Shown: positions 6,401 through 13,279 of the stretch, piece by piece
Position numbering within the stretch: the stretch's first letter is position 1
Layout: each line of letters begins with the position of its first letter
NCBI RefSeq assembly: GCF_000719975.1
Contig: NZ_JOIJ01000040.1
Coordinates: 1-13,382 of the forward strand
Source: Prauserella rugosa
Lineage (GTDB): Bacteria > Actinomycetota > Actinomycetes > Mycobacteriales > Pseudonocardiaceae
Direction of reading: 5' to 3'
Length of the DNA: 13,382 nucleotides
Translations under genes and position numbers: made by a program
Notes under the pieces: generated by a model
What the model saw: the letters and a program-made list of their open reading frames with translations, nothing else
Databases searched by the model: none
Told to the model about the DNA's origin: nothing

Positions 6401-8497
6401 ATGAAACGCATCGGAGTCGATGTCGGTGGCACGTTCACCGACCTCATGTACTGGGACGAGGACGGCACCATCGCGGTGCACAAGATCCCGTCCACACCGC
6501 AGGACCCGTCCGTGGCCACCGTCGCGGGTGTCGGAGAGCTGGCCGAGCGCGTCGGCGTGTCCGTCGAGGCCCTCGACCAGTTCCTGCACGGCACGACCGT
6601 CGCGACCAACATCGTCCTGGAGCACAACGGCTCCGACGTCGGCTTGATCACCACCGAGGGCTTCCGCGACATCCTCCACATCGCCCGCAAGAAGCGCCCC
6701 CTGAACTACTCGTCGTACCAGGACCTGCCGTGGCAGAAGTGGCAGCTGGTGCGGCGCCGCAACCGGCGGGTGGTGCGGGAGCGGATCAACGCGGCCGGCG
6801 AGATCCTGACGCCGCTGGACGAGGACGGCGTGCGCGAGCAGGTCCGCGTGCTCAAGGCCAACGGGGTGCGGGCGATCGCGGTGTGCTTCCTGCACGCCTA
6901 CCGCAACCCGGTGCACGAGCAGGCGGTCAAGCGCATCGTCGAGGAGGAGTACCCCGGTGTCTTCATCTCGCTGTCCAGTGAGGTCGCCCCGCAGTACCGC
7001 GAGTACGAGCGGTTCTCCACCACGGCGCTGAACGCGTTCGTCGGGCCGAAGGTGTCCGGCTACGTCACCAACCTCGTCGACACCGCCCGCGAGTCGGGTG
7101 TGCGCGGCGACGTGCGGCTCATGACGTCGGCGGGCGGGCTGATCACTTCGCGCCGCGCGGTGGAGCACCCGGTGTCGCTGCTGACCAGCGGCGTGGTGGC
7201 AGGCCTGCTCGGAGGGTGCGCGATCGGCAAGGCCTCCGGCTACGAAAGCGTCATCACCCTCGATGTCGGCGGCACCTCGGCCGACATCGGTGTGGCGGCC
7301 GACGGCAAGCTGCGGATGAAGCACCTGCTCGACACCCGCATCGGCGACTACCACGCGATGGTGCCGATGGCCGAGGTGGACACCATCGGCGCCGGCGGCG
7401 GATCCATCGCCTTCATCGACGAAGGCGGCATGTTCCGGGTCGGCCCGCGCAGCGCGGGCGCGGTGCCCGGCCCCGCCTGCTACGCGCGCGGCGGCACCGA
7501 ACCCACGAGCACCGACGCCATGGTGACCATGGGGTGGCTGCGCGAGGACAGCTTCCTGTCCGGGAACATGCGCGTGGAACCCGACCTGGCCACCAAGGCG
7601 ATCGAGGAGCACGTGGCCGCCAAGCTGAGCACCAGCGTGCAGCATGCCGCGATCGGAATCTTCCAGATCCTGGCGCACGCCATGACGGAGGCCATCAGCC
7701 TGCACTCGGTGCGCAAGGGCTACGACCCGCGCGACTTCTCACTCGTCGCCGAAGGCGGCGCGGGGCCGCTCTACGCGTGGCACATCGCGCAGCAGCTCAA
7801 CGTCCCCCGGGTGATCGTGCCCGCCCACCCCGGCATCGCCTCGGCCATGGGCCTGCTGTCCACCGACATCAAGGTCGAGGTGCCCGCCACGGTGTGGACT
7901 TCCTCCGCGGACCCGGACACCAACCGCATCGCCGCCGAGATCGACCGGCTGTCGACCCAGGTCATCGAGCAAGTCACCGCGGACGGGCTGTCGGCCGACG
8001 ACGTCGTCATCGAACGCAGTCTCGACTGCCGTTACATCGGCCAAGGCTACGAGCTGCGCGTGCCCGCGCCCGACGGCCCGGTCGACGCCGACTGGGTGGC
8101 GCGTGCCGCCGAAGCGTTCCACCAGGTGCACGAGCGCACCTACCTGCAGCGGTTCGACGACAAGCCGGTGCACTTCGTCAACGTGCGCGTGGCCGCGGTC
8201 GGCAAGGTGGGGCACGTTCCGCTCGCCGAGGTCGAAGCGAGTGGCCCCGACGCTTCCGCCGCGGTGAGGACGACGACGCAGACGTTGTTCTGGGACGAGG
8301 GCAACCAGCCCGCGGAGTTCACCACGAACGTCTACGACCGGGACCGCTTGAAGGCGGGCAACGTGATCGACGGTCCCGCGATCGTCGAGCAGTTCGACTC
8401 GACCACCATCATCGGGCCGGGGCAGCGCGCGACCGTCGACCGCGTCGGCCACATCATCATCGAGACCAGTGACAACAGCCAGGGAGGTCAGCGGTGA
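6401..8497 (+). CDS. hyuA: Hydantoinase/oxoprolinase subunit A
   Basis: A 698-residue HyuA-type subunit of an ATP-dependent enzyme that opens cyclic amides (hydantoins, oxoproline, caprolactam); relatives also act as ketone carboxylases. The N-terminal domain begins with the phosphate-binding GVDVGGTFTDL (5-15) and contains HGTTVATN (63-70). The hydantoinase-A domain shows SSEVAPQYREYERFSTT (192-208), MTSAGGL (241-247), a second phosphate-binding motif LDVGGTSADIG (287-297), and later PGPACYARGG and GGAGPLYA. A C-terminal domain follows from about residue 510. GGAGG at 6387-6391 lies nine bases before the ATG, which is 25 bases after the lyase gene. HyuB follows with a 4-base overlap. No third carboxylase subunit is present, so hydrolysis is more likely than carboxylation. 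Substrate unknown. Confidence 0.95.
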   Translation: MKRIGVDVGGTFTDLMYWDEDGTIAVHKIPSTPQDPSVATVAGVGELAERVGVSVEALDQFLHGTTVATNIVLEHNGSDVGLITTEGFRDILHIARKKRPLNYSSYQDLPWQKWQLVRRRNRRVVRERINAAGEILTPLDEDGVREQVRVLKANGVRAIAVCFLHAYRNPVHEQAVKRIVEEEYPGVFISLSSEVAPQYREYERFSTTALNAFVGPKVSGYVTNLVDTARESGVRGDVRLMTSAGGLITSRRAVEHPVSLLTSGVVAGLLGGCAIGKASGYESVITLDVGGTSADIGVAADGKLRMKHLLDTRIGDYHAMVPMAEVDTIGAGGGSIAFIDEGGMFRVGPRSAGAVPGPACYARGGTEPTSTDAMVTMGWLREDSFLSGNMRVEPDLATKAIEEHVAAKLSTSVQHAAIGIFQILAHAMTEAISLHSVRKGYDPRDFSLVAEGGAGPLYAWHIAQQLNVPRVIVPAHPGIASAMGLLSTDIKVEVPATVWTSSADPDTNRIAAEIDRLSTQVIEQVTADGLSADDVVIERSLDCRYIGQGYELRVPAPDGPVDADWVARAAEAFHQVHERTYLQRFDDKPVHFVNVRVAAVGKVGHVPLAEVEASGPDASAAVRTTTQTLFWDEGNQPAEFTTNVYDRDRLKAGNVIDGPAIVEQFDSTTIIGPGQRATVDRVGHIIIETSDNSQGGQR

Positions 8498-10308
8498 CGG
8501 CATTGAACCCGGCGGGCGAGACCCTCGCGGGCGTCGCCCCGGACGACTTCGTCCGCGTCGACGTCGACCCCATCACGCTGCGGGTGATCGGCGGTGCGCT
8601 CGACTCCATCGCCAAGGAGATGGCGCAGATCCTCTACCGGATGGCGTACTCCAGCCTGATCCGGGAGTCCGAGGACCTCGGTGCGGGCATCTTCGACGTC
8701 AACGGCCGTGAATTGTGCGAATCGGACTCGACGCCGATGCACTGCGGATCCATCCCGGCCTACATCCGCGGCATCGACCGCAGGCTGTCCGGCACCTACC
8801 AGCCGGGCGACGTCATCCTGCACAACCACCCCTACCACGGTGCCGCCCACTCCCCGGATTACGGCATCGTGATCCCGATCTTCTTCGGGGGGCGCCACGT
8901 CGGGTTCGCGGGCTGCACCGGCCACGTGTCCGACATCGGCGGCAACTTCCCCGGTCTGTGCATGGACGTCGTGGACGTCTGGGCCGAGGGCAAGCTGATG
9001 GACGCGGCGAAGATCTACGACGCCGGCGTGCGCAACGACGCGCTGATCCAGCACATCCTGGACAACGTGCGCACCCCCGAGCAGAACGCGGGAGACCTCG
9101 AGGCGCTGATCGCGTGCGCGCGGCTGGGCGAGCGGCGGTTCGTCGAGCTGCTGGAGCGCTACGGCGTCGACGTGGTGATGTCGGCCGCCGAGAAGTGGAT
9201 GGACTACTCCGAGGAGATGTTGCGCCGCCGGGTGCGCGAGATCCCGGACGGCGAGTACGAGGCGCCGCTGTCCTACCTGGACGACGACGGCAAGAACCGC
9301 GAGGTCCCGCTGGCGGTCGCGGTGAAGGTCAAGGTGACCGGCGACGACGTCGTCGTCGACCTCACCGGCTCGCACGGGCAGGTGCCGACGGCGTTCAACG
9401 TGCCGTTCGAGGGTTCGGTGCTGCCCACGGTGGCCTCCGCGGTGCGCACGTTGCTGCTCGACGAGGCGCTGACCGAGGAGTACGTGCCGCAGAACGACGG
9501 CTGCTTCCGCCCCGCCAAGGCCTACGCCCCGGAAGGCACGCTGTTCAACCCGGATTTTCCGGCGTCGTGCTTCGCGCGGTTCTCGCAGATCAACCGGATG
9601 TTCGACTCGATCAACATCGCGCTGGCCGATGTTCTGCCCGACCGTGCGGTGGCGGGGTCCTCGGCCGCGCTGTGCGCCATCGCCTACTCGGGTCTCGCCG
9701 AGGACGGCCAGTCGTACTGGGTGTACATCGAGATCAACGAGGGTTCCTACGGGGCGCGCAACGGCAAGGACGGCCTGGACTGCGTCGACACCCTGATGGC
9801 CAACACCCGCAACAACCCGATCGAGGAGCTCGAGCTCAACCGCTCGATGATCGCCGAACGCTACGAACTGCGCGACGAACCGCCCGCACCCGGCCAGTAC
9901 CGGGGTGGTATCGGCAGCGTCCGCACGTGGCGGATGCTCACCGACACCTTCATCGGGTCCGAGGCGGACAACCGCAACGACCCGCCGAAGGGGCTCGCGG
10001 GCGGACACGACGGTCTGCCCGGTGCGTTCACCCGCAACGTGGGTACCGAGCGGGAGGAAACGCTGTACTCGAAGGTCACGCAGGAGCGTTGCGCGGCAGG
10101 CGACACGCTGGAGATCCGGATGCCCTCCGGTGGCGGGTACGGCGATCCGCTGCTGCGGGAACCCCCGCTCGTGCTGGAGGACGTGCTCGACGACTTCGTC
10201 ACCGTCGCCGATGCCGAGCGCCACTACGGCGTGGTGATCGACGAATCGACGATGACCGTGGACGAGGACGCGACCGCCAGGGCGCGCGCGTCGCGGCAGG
10301 CGGCGTGA
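8494..10308 (+). CDS. hyuB: Hydantoinase/oxoprolinase subunit B
   Basis: A 604-residue HyuB-type subunit, partner of HyuA in an ATP-dependent amidohydrolase of the N-methylhydantoinase/oxoprolinase/caprolactamase group. Family stretches are DPITLRVIGGALDSIAKEM (25-43), SSLIRESEDLGAGIFD (53-68), HNHPYHGAAHSPDYG (110-124), rich in possible metal ligands His110, His112, His115, His119 and Asp122, then DLTGSHGQ, a GARNGKDGLDCVDT segment, QYRGGIGSVRTW and the C-terminal MPSGGGYGDP (543-552). The GTG at 8494 overlaps the hyuA stop as GTGA, with GGGAGG at 8482-8487, so the two subunits are probably made in equal amount. A strong terminator follows directly, which marks this as the last gene of the main transcript. 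Confidence 0.95.
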   Translation: MTALNPAGETLAGVAPDDFVRVDVDPITLRVIGGALDSIAKEMAQILYRMAYSSLIRESEDLGAGIFDVNGRELCESDSTPMHCGSIPAYIRGIDRRLSGTYQPGDVILHNHPYHGAAHSPDYGIVIPIFFGGRHVGFAGCTGHVSDIGGNFPGLCMDVVDVWAEGKLMDAAKIYDAGVRNDALIQHILDNVRTPEQNAGDLEALIACARLGERRFVELLERYGVDVVMSAAEKWMDYSEEMLRRRVREIPDGEYEAPLSYLDDDGKNREVPLAVAVKVKVTGDDVVVDLTGSHGQVPTAFNVPFEGSVLPTVASAVRTLLLDEALTEEYVPQNDGCFRPAKAYAPEGTLFNPDFPASCFARFSQINRMFDSINIALADVLPDRAVAGSSAALCAIAYSGLAEDGQSYWVYIEINEGSYGARNGKDGLDCVDTLMANTRNNPIEELELNRSMIAERYELRDEPPAPGQYRGGIGSVRTWRMLTDTFIGSEADNRNDPPKGLAGGHDGLPGAFTRNVGTEREETLYSKVTQERCAAGDTLEIRMPSGGGYGDPLLREPPLVLEDVLDDFVTVADAERHYGVVIDESTMTVDEDATARARASRQAA

Positions 10309-10312
10309 TCGC

Positions 10313-10362
10313 GGGTCCGCCGGGGCGGCCGGTACCCCGGCGTCCCGGCGGACCCGGTTTTT
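10313..10362 (+). terminator. Strong intrinsic terminator after hyuB
   Basis: Bases 10313-10324 (GGGTCCGCCGGG) are the exact reverse complement of 10344-10355 (CCCGGCGGACCC), a 12-base perfect GC stem with a 19-base loop. Two bases later comes TTTTT (10358-10362). An inner alternative pairing, CCGGGG (10320-10325) with CCCCGG (10335-10340), competes with the main stem. It starts five bases after the hyuB stop and ends 20 bases before the amidase start, so the amidase is either read by leak-through or from a promoter I could not see. Confidence 0.85.
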
Positions 10363-10382
10363 CGGCAGGGAAAGGAGACCAG

Positions 10383-11705
10383 GTGGGTCCGGTCCGGGAA
10401 CGAGTCGAGCGGTACCTGGCGCGCACGCGGGAACGCGATCGGGATCTGCGCGCGTTCATCGCGGTGCTCGCCGACCGCGCGCGGCGGCAGGCCGACGAAC
10501 GGGACGCGACGCCAGCCGCGCGGCGGGGGAGCCTGCACGGTCTGACCGTGTCGCTCAAGGACAACATCGACGTGGCCGGTGTCCGCAGCACCGCGGGCTC
10601 GGCGCACCACGGTGGCGTCCCGGCCGCGCGGGACGCCACGGTCACCCGGCTGCTCGACGACGCCGGTGCCGTCGTGTTGGGCAAGAACAACATGGCGGAG
10701 TTCGCCATGGGCGCCACCGGACGCAACGCGGTGTTCGGCGACTGCCGCAACGCGCGGGACGGGCACCGGATCGCGGGCGGGTCCAGCAGCGGTTCGGGGG
10801 TCGCGGTGGCGGCGGAGCTGGTCGAGGCCGCGCTCGGCACGGACACCGGCGGATCGGGCCGGATCCCCGCCTCGGTCAACGGGGCCGTCGGGTTGCGCCC
10901 GACAGTGGGGCGGGTGTCCAACCGCGGGGTGTTTCCGGTGAGCCCGTCGTTCGACACGGTCACGCCGATCGCGGGCGACGTCCGGACGGTCGCGCGGGTC
11001 CTTGCCGCGCTGGACCGGTTCGATCCCGACGACCCCACCGCGGTGCCCGGTGAGCGGACACCGGTCGACGCGCTGCTCGGCGCCGGGCTCGACGGCCTGC
11101 GGGTGGGGGTCGCCGGGGGATTCCTCGCGGACGGCGTCGAACCGGGTGTGCGGCGGGTGGTCGCGACCGCGACGGAGCTGATGGCCCGGCACGGTGCCAC
11201 GGCGACGCCGGTCACGGTCGCGGGTGCGGAGTCGGCGCAGGAGCGGATGCTCGAGATCATGTACCCGGAGGCGGCGGGCGTGCACGCGGAGCGCATGCGG
11301 GCCGATCCGTGCTCGATCGACGCGGACGTGTTGCGCCGGCTGCGGATCGGCGCCGGCACGCCGGAGGACGTCACCCAGCGCGCCCGCCGCTGGCGGCGGG
11401 ATTTCCAGGCGCGCGCGAGCGAGGTGTTCAGCCGCGTCGACGTCGTCGTGTGCCCGACCATCCCGGTCGACGTGCCCCGCGCGGACGCCGTCGACCTGGC
11501 GGCGTCCACTCGCGACCTCGCCCGGTTCACCTACGTGTGGGCGATGTACGGCGGTCCTTCTATGAGCGTCCCGTGTGGACGGCACCCGGAGTCCGGTATG
11601 CCAGTCGGGCTGCACCTGGCGGCCGCGCCGTGGCGGGAAGACGTGCTGCTGCGCGCCGCGGCAGGCTACGAGGCGGCGCTCGGCGGCAGGCCGAACGCAC
11701 GGTGA
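10383..11705 (+). CDS. Amidase-signature family amidohydrolase
   Basis: A 440-residue amidase-signature hydrolase that releases ammonia (or an amine) from a carboxamide. The Ser-cisSer-Lys triad is complete: Lys59 in TVSLKDN, Ser134 in AGGSSSGSG and Ser158 in GTDTGGSGRIPAS. The spacings of 75 and 24 residues equal those of fatty acid amide hydrolase (Lys142, Ser217, Ser241). No signal peptide or membrane segment is visible, so it is probably cytosolic. The GTG at 10383 is chosen because AAAGGAGA lies a few bases upstream; the frame continues open upstream through the HyuB region, but that part is not amidase-like. It lies just behind a strong terminator yet in line with the operon, and could hydrolyse the open-chain amide left by HyuAB. 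GatA is unlikely because no gatB or gatC neighbours it. Confidence 0.94.
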   Translation: MGPVRERVERYLARTRERDRDLRAFIAVLADRARRQADERDATPAARRGSLHGLTVSLKDNIDVAGVRSTAGSAHHGGVPAARDATVTRLLDDAGAVVLGKNNMAEFAMGATGRNAVFGDCRNARDGHRIAGGSSSGSGVAVAAELVEAALGTDTGGSGRIPASVNGAVGLRPTVGRVSNRGVFPVSPSFDTVTPIAGDVRTVARVLAALDRFDPDDPTAVPGERTPVDALLGAGLDGLRVGVAGGFLADGVEPGVRRVVATATELMARHGATATPVTVAGAESAQERMLEIMYPEAAGVHAERMRADPCSIDADVLRRLRIGAGTPEDVTQRARRWRRDFQARASEVFSRVDVVVCPTIPVDVPRADAVDLAASTRDLARFTYVWAMYGGPSMSVPCGRHPESGMPVGLHLAAAPWREDVLLRAAAGYEAALGGRPNAR

Positions 11706-11969
11706 TACCGCGCCGTCGGTAGTGGGGAAGCGTCGAACCGGCGGGTCGTTCATCACTCGAGCTCGCCGCATCCCTCGTGGGCGCTGGACTCCTGAAGCTG
11801 TCCTGAGCCGCAAAGTAGAAGGACCCGCAACCGGGGTCCGAGTTGAGCCCGCGCCTGGTTGGCGCGGGCTCTTCGGTGGGATCGCCTCGTGCTACTCCGG
11901 CAGCTGCCGCGTCAAATCCTGCTTGTTATCCGTCTCGTCAGTCACAGGTTCAGTGTTTCGGTCATGATC
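11706..11969. other. Intergenic stretch with hairpins, no intact gene
   Basis: After the amidase stop there is no credible start codon with a ribosome site and no family-like frame until the oxidoreductase relic begins near 11970. Two adjacent hairpins at 11821-11871 are the only clear structure and are listed separately. The sequence is less GC-biased by codon position than the flanking genes, which fits non-coding or decayed DNA. Confidence 0.5.
11821..11871 (+). terminator. Tandem hairpins, probable terminator
   Basis: The first hairpin pairs GGACCC (11821-11826) with GGGTCC (11834-11839) over a 7-base loop. The second pairs GAGCCCGCGCC (11845-11855) with GGCGCGGGCTC (11861-11871) over the loop TGGTT, an 11-base perfect stem. 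TTCGG follows, with no long T-tract, a form often used in high-GC actinobacteria. It lies 116 bases after the amidase stop and could end its transcript. The paired structure could also belong to a small RNA. I checked for a tRNA and found no proper T-arm or anticodon arm. Confidence 0.6.
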
Positions 11970-12265
11970 GTCCCGTAACGCTGCACACTCTCATCGGCGC
12001 CGACGGCGGCCCGCTCGTGCACCGCTCCGGCAACTGGGGCGGCACGATCAGCGACGACTTCCGGGACCGCTTCGGCGCTGCCTTCGACCGGGAGTTCCAG
12101 CGCTGGGCCGACGCCGCCCACCAGGGCCGCACCGACCCCACCGCGGCCTCCACCTGGGACGGCTACGCCGCAGCAGCCGCCTGCGAAGCAGGGGTCCAAG
12201 CCCAAACCACCGCCACCAGAGCAGAAGTGGACCTCGCCGAACGCCCCGACTTCTACACCCCCTGA
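11970..12265 (+). pseudogene. C-terminal relic of a Gfo/Idh/MocA (inositol 2-dehydrogenase-like) oxidoreductase
   Basis: About 95 codons read as the last part of a Gfo/Idh/MocA oxidoreductase. The recognisable pieces are HRSGNWGGTISDDFRDRFGAAF, then FQRWADAA and the typical end STWDGYAAAAACEAGVQAQ with a terminal RPDFY. Full-length members are about 330-400 residues with an N-terminal Rossmann fold (GxGxxG), which is absent here. The frame stays open to about 11843, but residues before roughly 11970 look unrelated and no start with a ribosome site is seen. This is therefore the tail of a gene whose front was lost by deletion or replacement. The clean frame and intact stop suggest a fairly recent loss. 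It lies close to a palindromic repeat that could be a trace of the event. Confidence 0.75.
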
Positions 12266-12288
12266 CCCACCCGCGTCTGCACCCCGCC

Positions 12289-12338
12289 GACCGGATTCCA
12301 GCGGAAATCGTGACCGGATTCCACTGAAATCCGGTCAC
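12289..12338. repeat. 29-base near-perfect palindrome plus a related direct copy
   Basis: Bases 12310-12338 form an odd-length palindrome. The outer arms GTGACCGGATT (12310-12320) and AATCCGGTCAC (12328-12338) are exact reverse complements, and 12 of all 14 base pairs match. A related unit starts at 12289: GACCGGATTCCA occurs at 12289-12300 and again at 12312-12323, each followed a few bases later by GAAATC. Repeated sub-terminal units of this kind resemble ends of IS21-type insertion sequences, but no transposase is in the window. It could also be a bidirectional terminator between the relic and the convergent dehydrogenase gene, or a protein-binding site. No T-tract is present. Confidence 0.8.
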
Positions 12339-12394
12339 GGGTCGCAGCAGGCGCGCCCGCCCGCTCCCGGGGAGGTCCCAGCGTCCTGACAGGC

Positions 12395-13279
12395 TCAGGG
12401 GCGAGTGATCGTCCGGAGCAGACCGGAGTGGTCGAGGTCGCCGTCGCCGGCGCGGACCATCTGGTCGAACTGGGAGCGAACCAGGTCGACGACGTCGGAG
12501 GGCGCTCCGACGTCATTCGCCGCATCGCGGGCGAAGATGAGGTCCTTGAGCTGGTTGCGGGCGCTGCCGCCACCGCTGTAGTCCGCGGTCAGCCATCGCT
12601 CGGACTTCTGCCGCAGCACCTCCGACCCGGCAAGGCCGTCGCCCAGCGCGGTCACCAGGTCGGCCCGGGACAAGCCGTGCAGTTCTGCCAGGGCGAGCGC
12701 CTCGCAGAGCGCGGCGATGGTTCCCGCGACCACGATCTGGTTGCACGCCTTGGCGATTTGACCGGAGCCGGCCTCGCCCATCCGCACCGCTGTCCGCGCC
12801 ACGGCGTCGAAAACCGGGCGCAGGGAGTCGACGATGGCTTGATCGCCGCCGACCATCAGGCTGAGGGCGCCGCGTTCGGCCCCGGGAACGCCGCCGCTCA
12901 TCGGTGCGTCCACGACCCGCACGCCGTGCTCGGCGGCGAGGCGGGCGGCGAACTCGCGCAACGCGACCGGGGACACGGTGCCGTGCACGACCAGCACCGG
13001 GCGTTCGACGCCGTGGGCGCGCCACCCGGCGAGCAGCCCGTCCGGACCCGGGAGCAGCGCCTCGACCTGCGGCAGGTCCGGCAGCACGGTGAGCACGACG
13101 TCGGCGGCAGCCTCGGCGGGCGACGTGGCTTGCCTGGCACCGAGCGAGACGACCCGCTCAGCGCGTTCGGGCGTCCGGTTCCACACGGTGAGCGAGCCCA
13201 GTTCGCGGACCAAGTTGACGGCCATCGGTTCGCCCATCGGGCCGAGCCCGAGCAACGACACCTCATCGGAGGGAGTCAT
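12395..13279 (-). CDS. NAD(P)-dependent beta-hydroxyacid dehydrogenase (3-hydroxyisobutyrate dehydrogenase family)
   Basis: A 294-residue enzyme of the 6-phosphogluconate/3-hydroxyisobutyrate dehydrogenase family, oxidising a beta-hydroxyacid or reducing a semialdehyde in the cytosol. The Rossmann motif GLGPMGEPMAVNL (11-23) is at the N-terminus, followed by VWNRTPERA, where Asn34-Arg35 favour NADP over NAD. DAPMSGG (124-130) is the substrate-binding loop, and GSGQIAKACNQ carries catalytic Lys177 and Asn180. The C-terminal helical domain is complete. The ATG at 13279 overlaps the stop of the gene upstream as ATGA, so the two are co-translated. It converges on the oxidoreductase relic and belongs to a different transcription unit from the CoA operon. 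Tartronate semialdehyde reductase or a GLYR-type reductase are alternatives. Confidence 0.92.
   Translation of the reverse strand: MTPSDEVSLLGLGPMGEPMAVNLVRELGSLTVWNRTPERAERVVSLGARQATSPAEAAADVVLTVLPDLPQVEALLPGPDGLLAGWRAHGVERPVLVVHGTVSPVALREFAARLAAEHGVRVVDAPMSGGVPGAERGALSLMVGGDQAIVDSLRPVFDAVARTAVRMGEAGSGQIAKACNQIVVAGTIAALCEALALAELHGLSRADLVTALGDGLAGSEVLRQKSERWLTADYSGGGSARNQLKDLIFARDAANDVGAPSDVVDLVRSQFDQMVRAGDGDLDHSGLLRTITRP

Noticed and set aside
8488..10224. Minus-strand frame of 578 codons opposite hyuB
   Set aside because: His/Arg/Val-rich composition without any domain, fully antisense to a well-conserved HyuB protein.
8715..11705. A 996-codon frame joining the hyuB region to the amidase
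   Set aside because: The first two-thirds are an out-of-frame reading of hyuB. A terminator and a ribosome site lie before the real amidase start at 10383.
11821..11875. Possible tRNA or tmRNA end, suggested by stacked hairpins and a TCCGAGTTG stretch
   Set aside because: There is no TTC T-loop, no anticodon arm, no D-arm and no acceptor stem at the right spacing; the structure is better read as a terminator.
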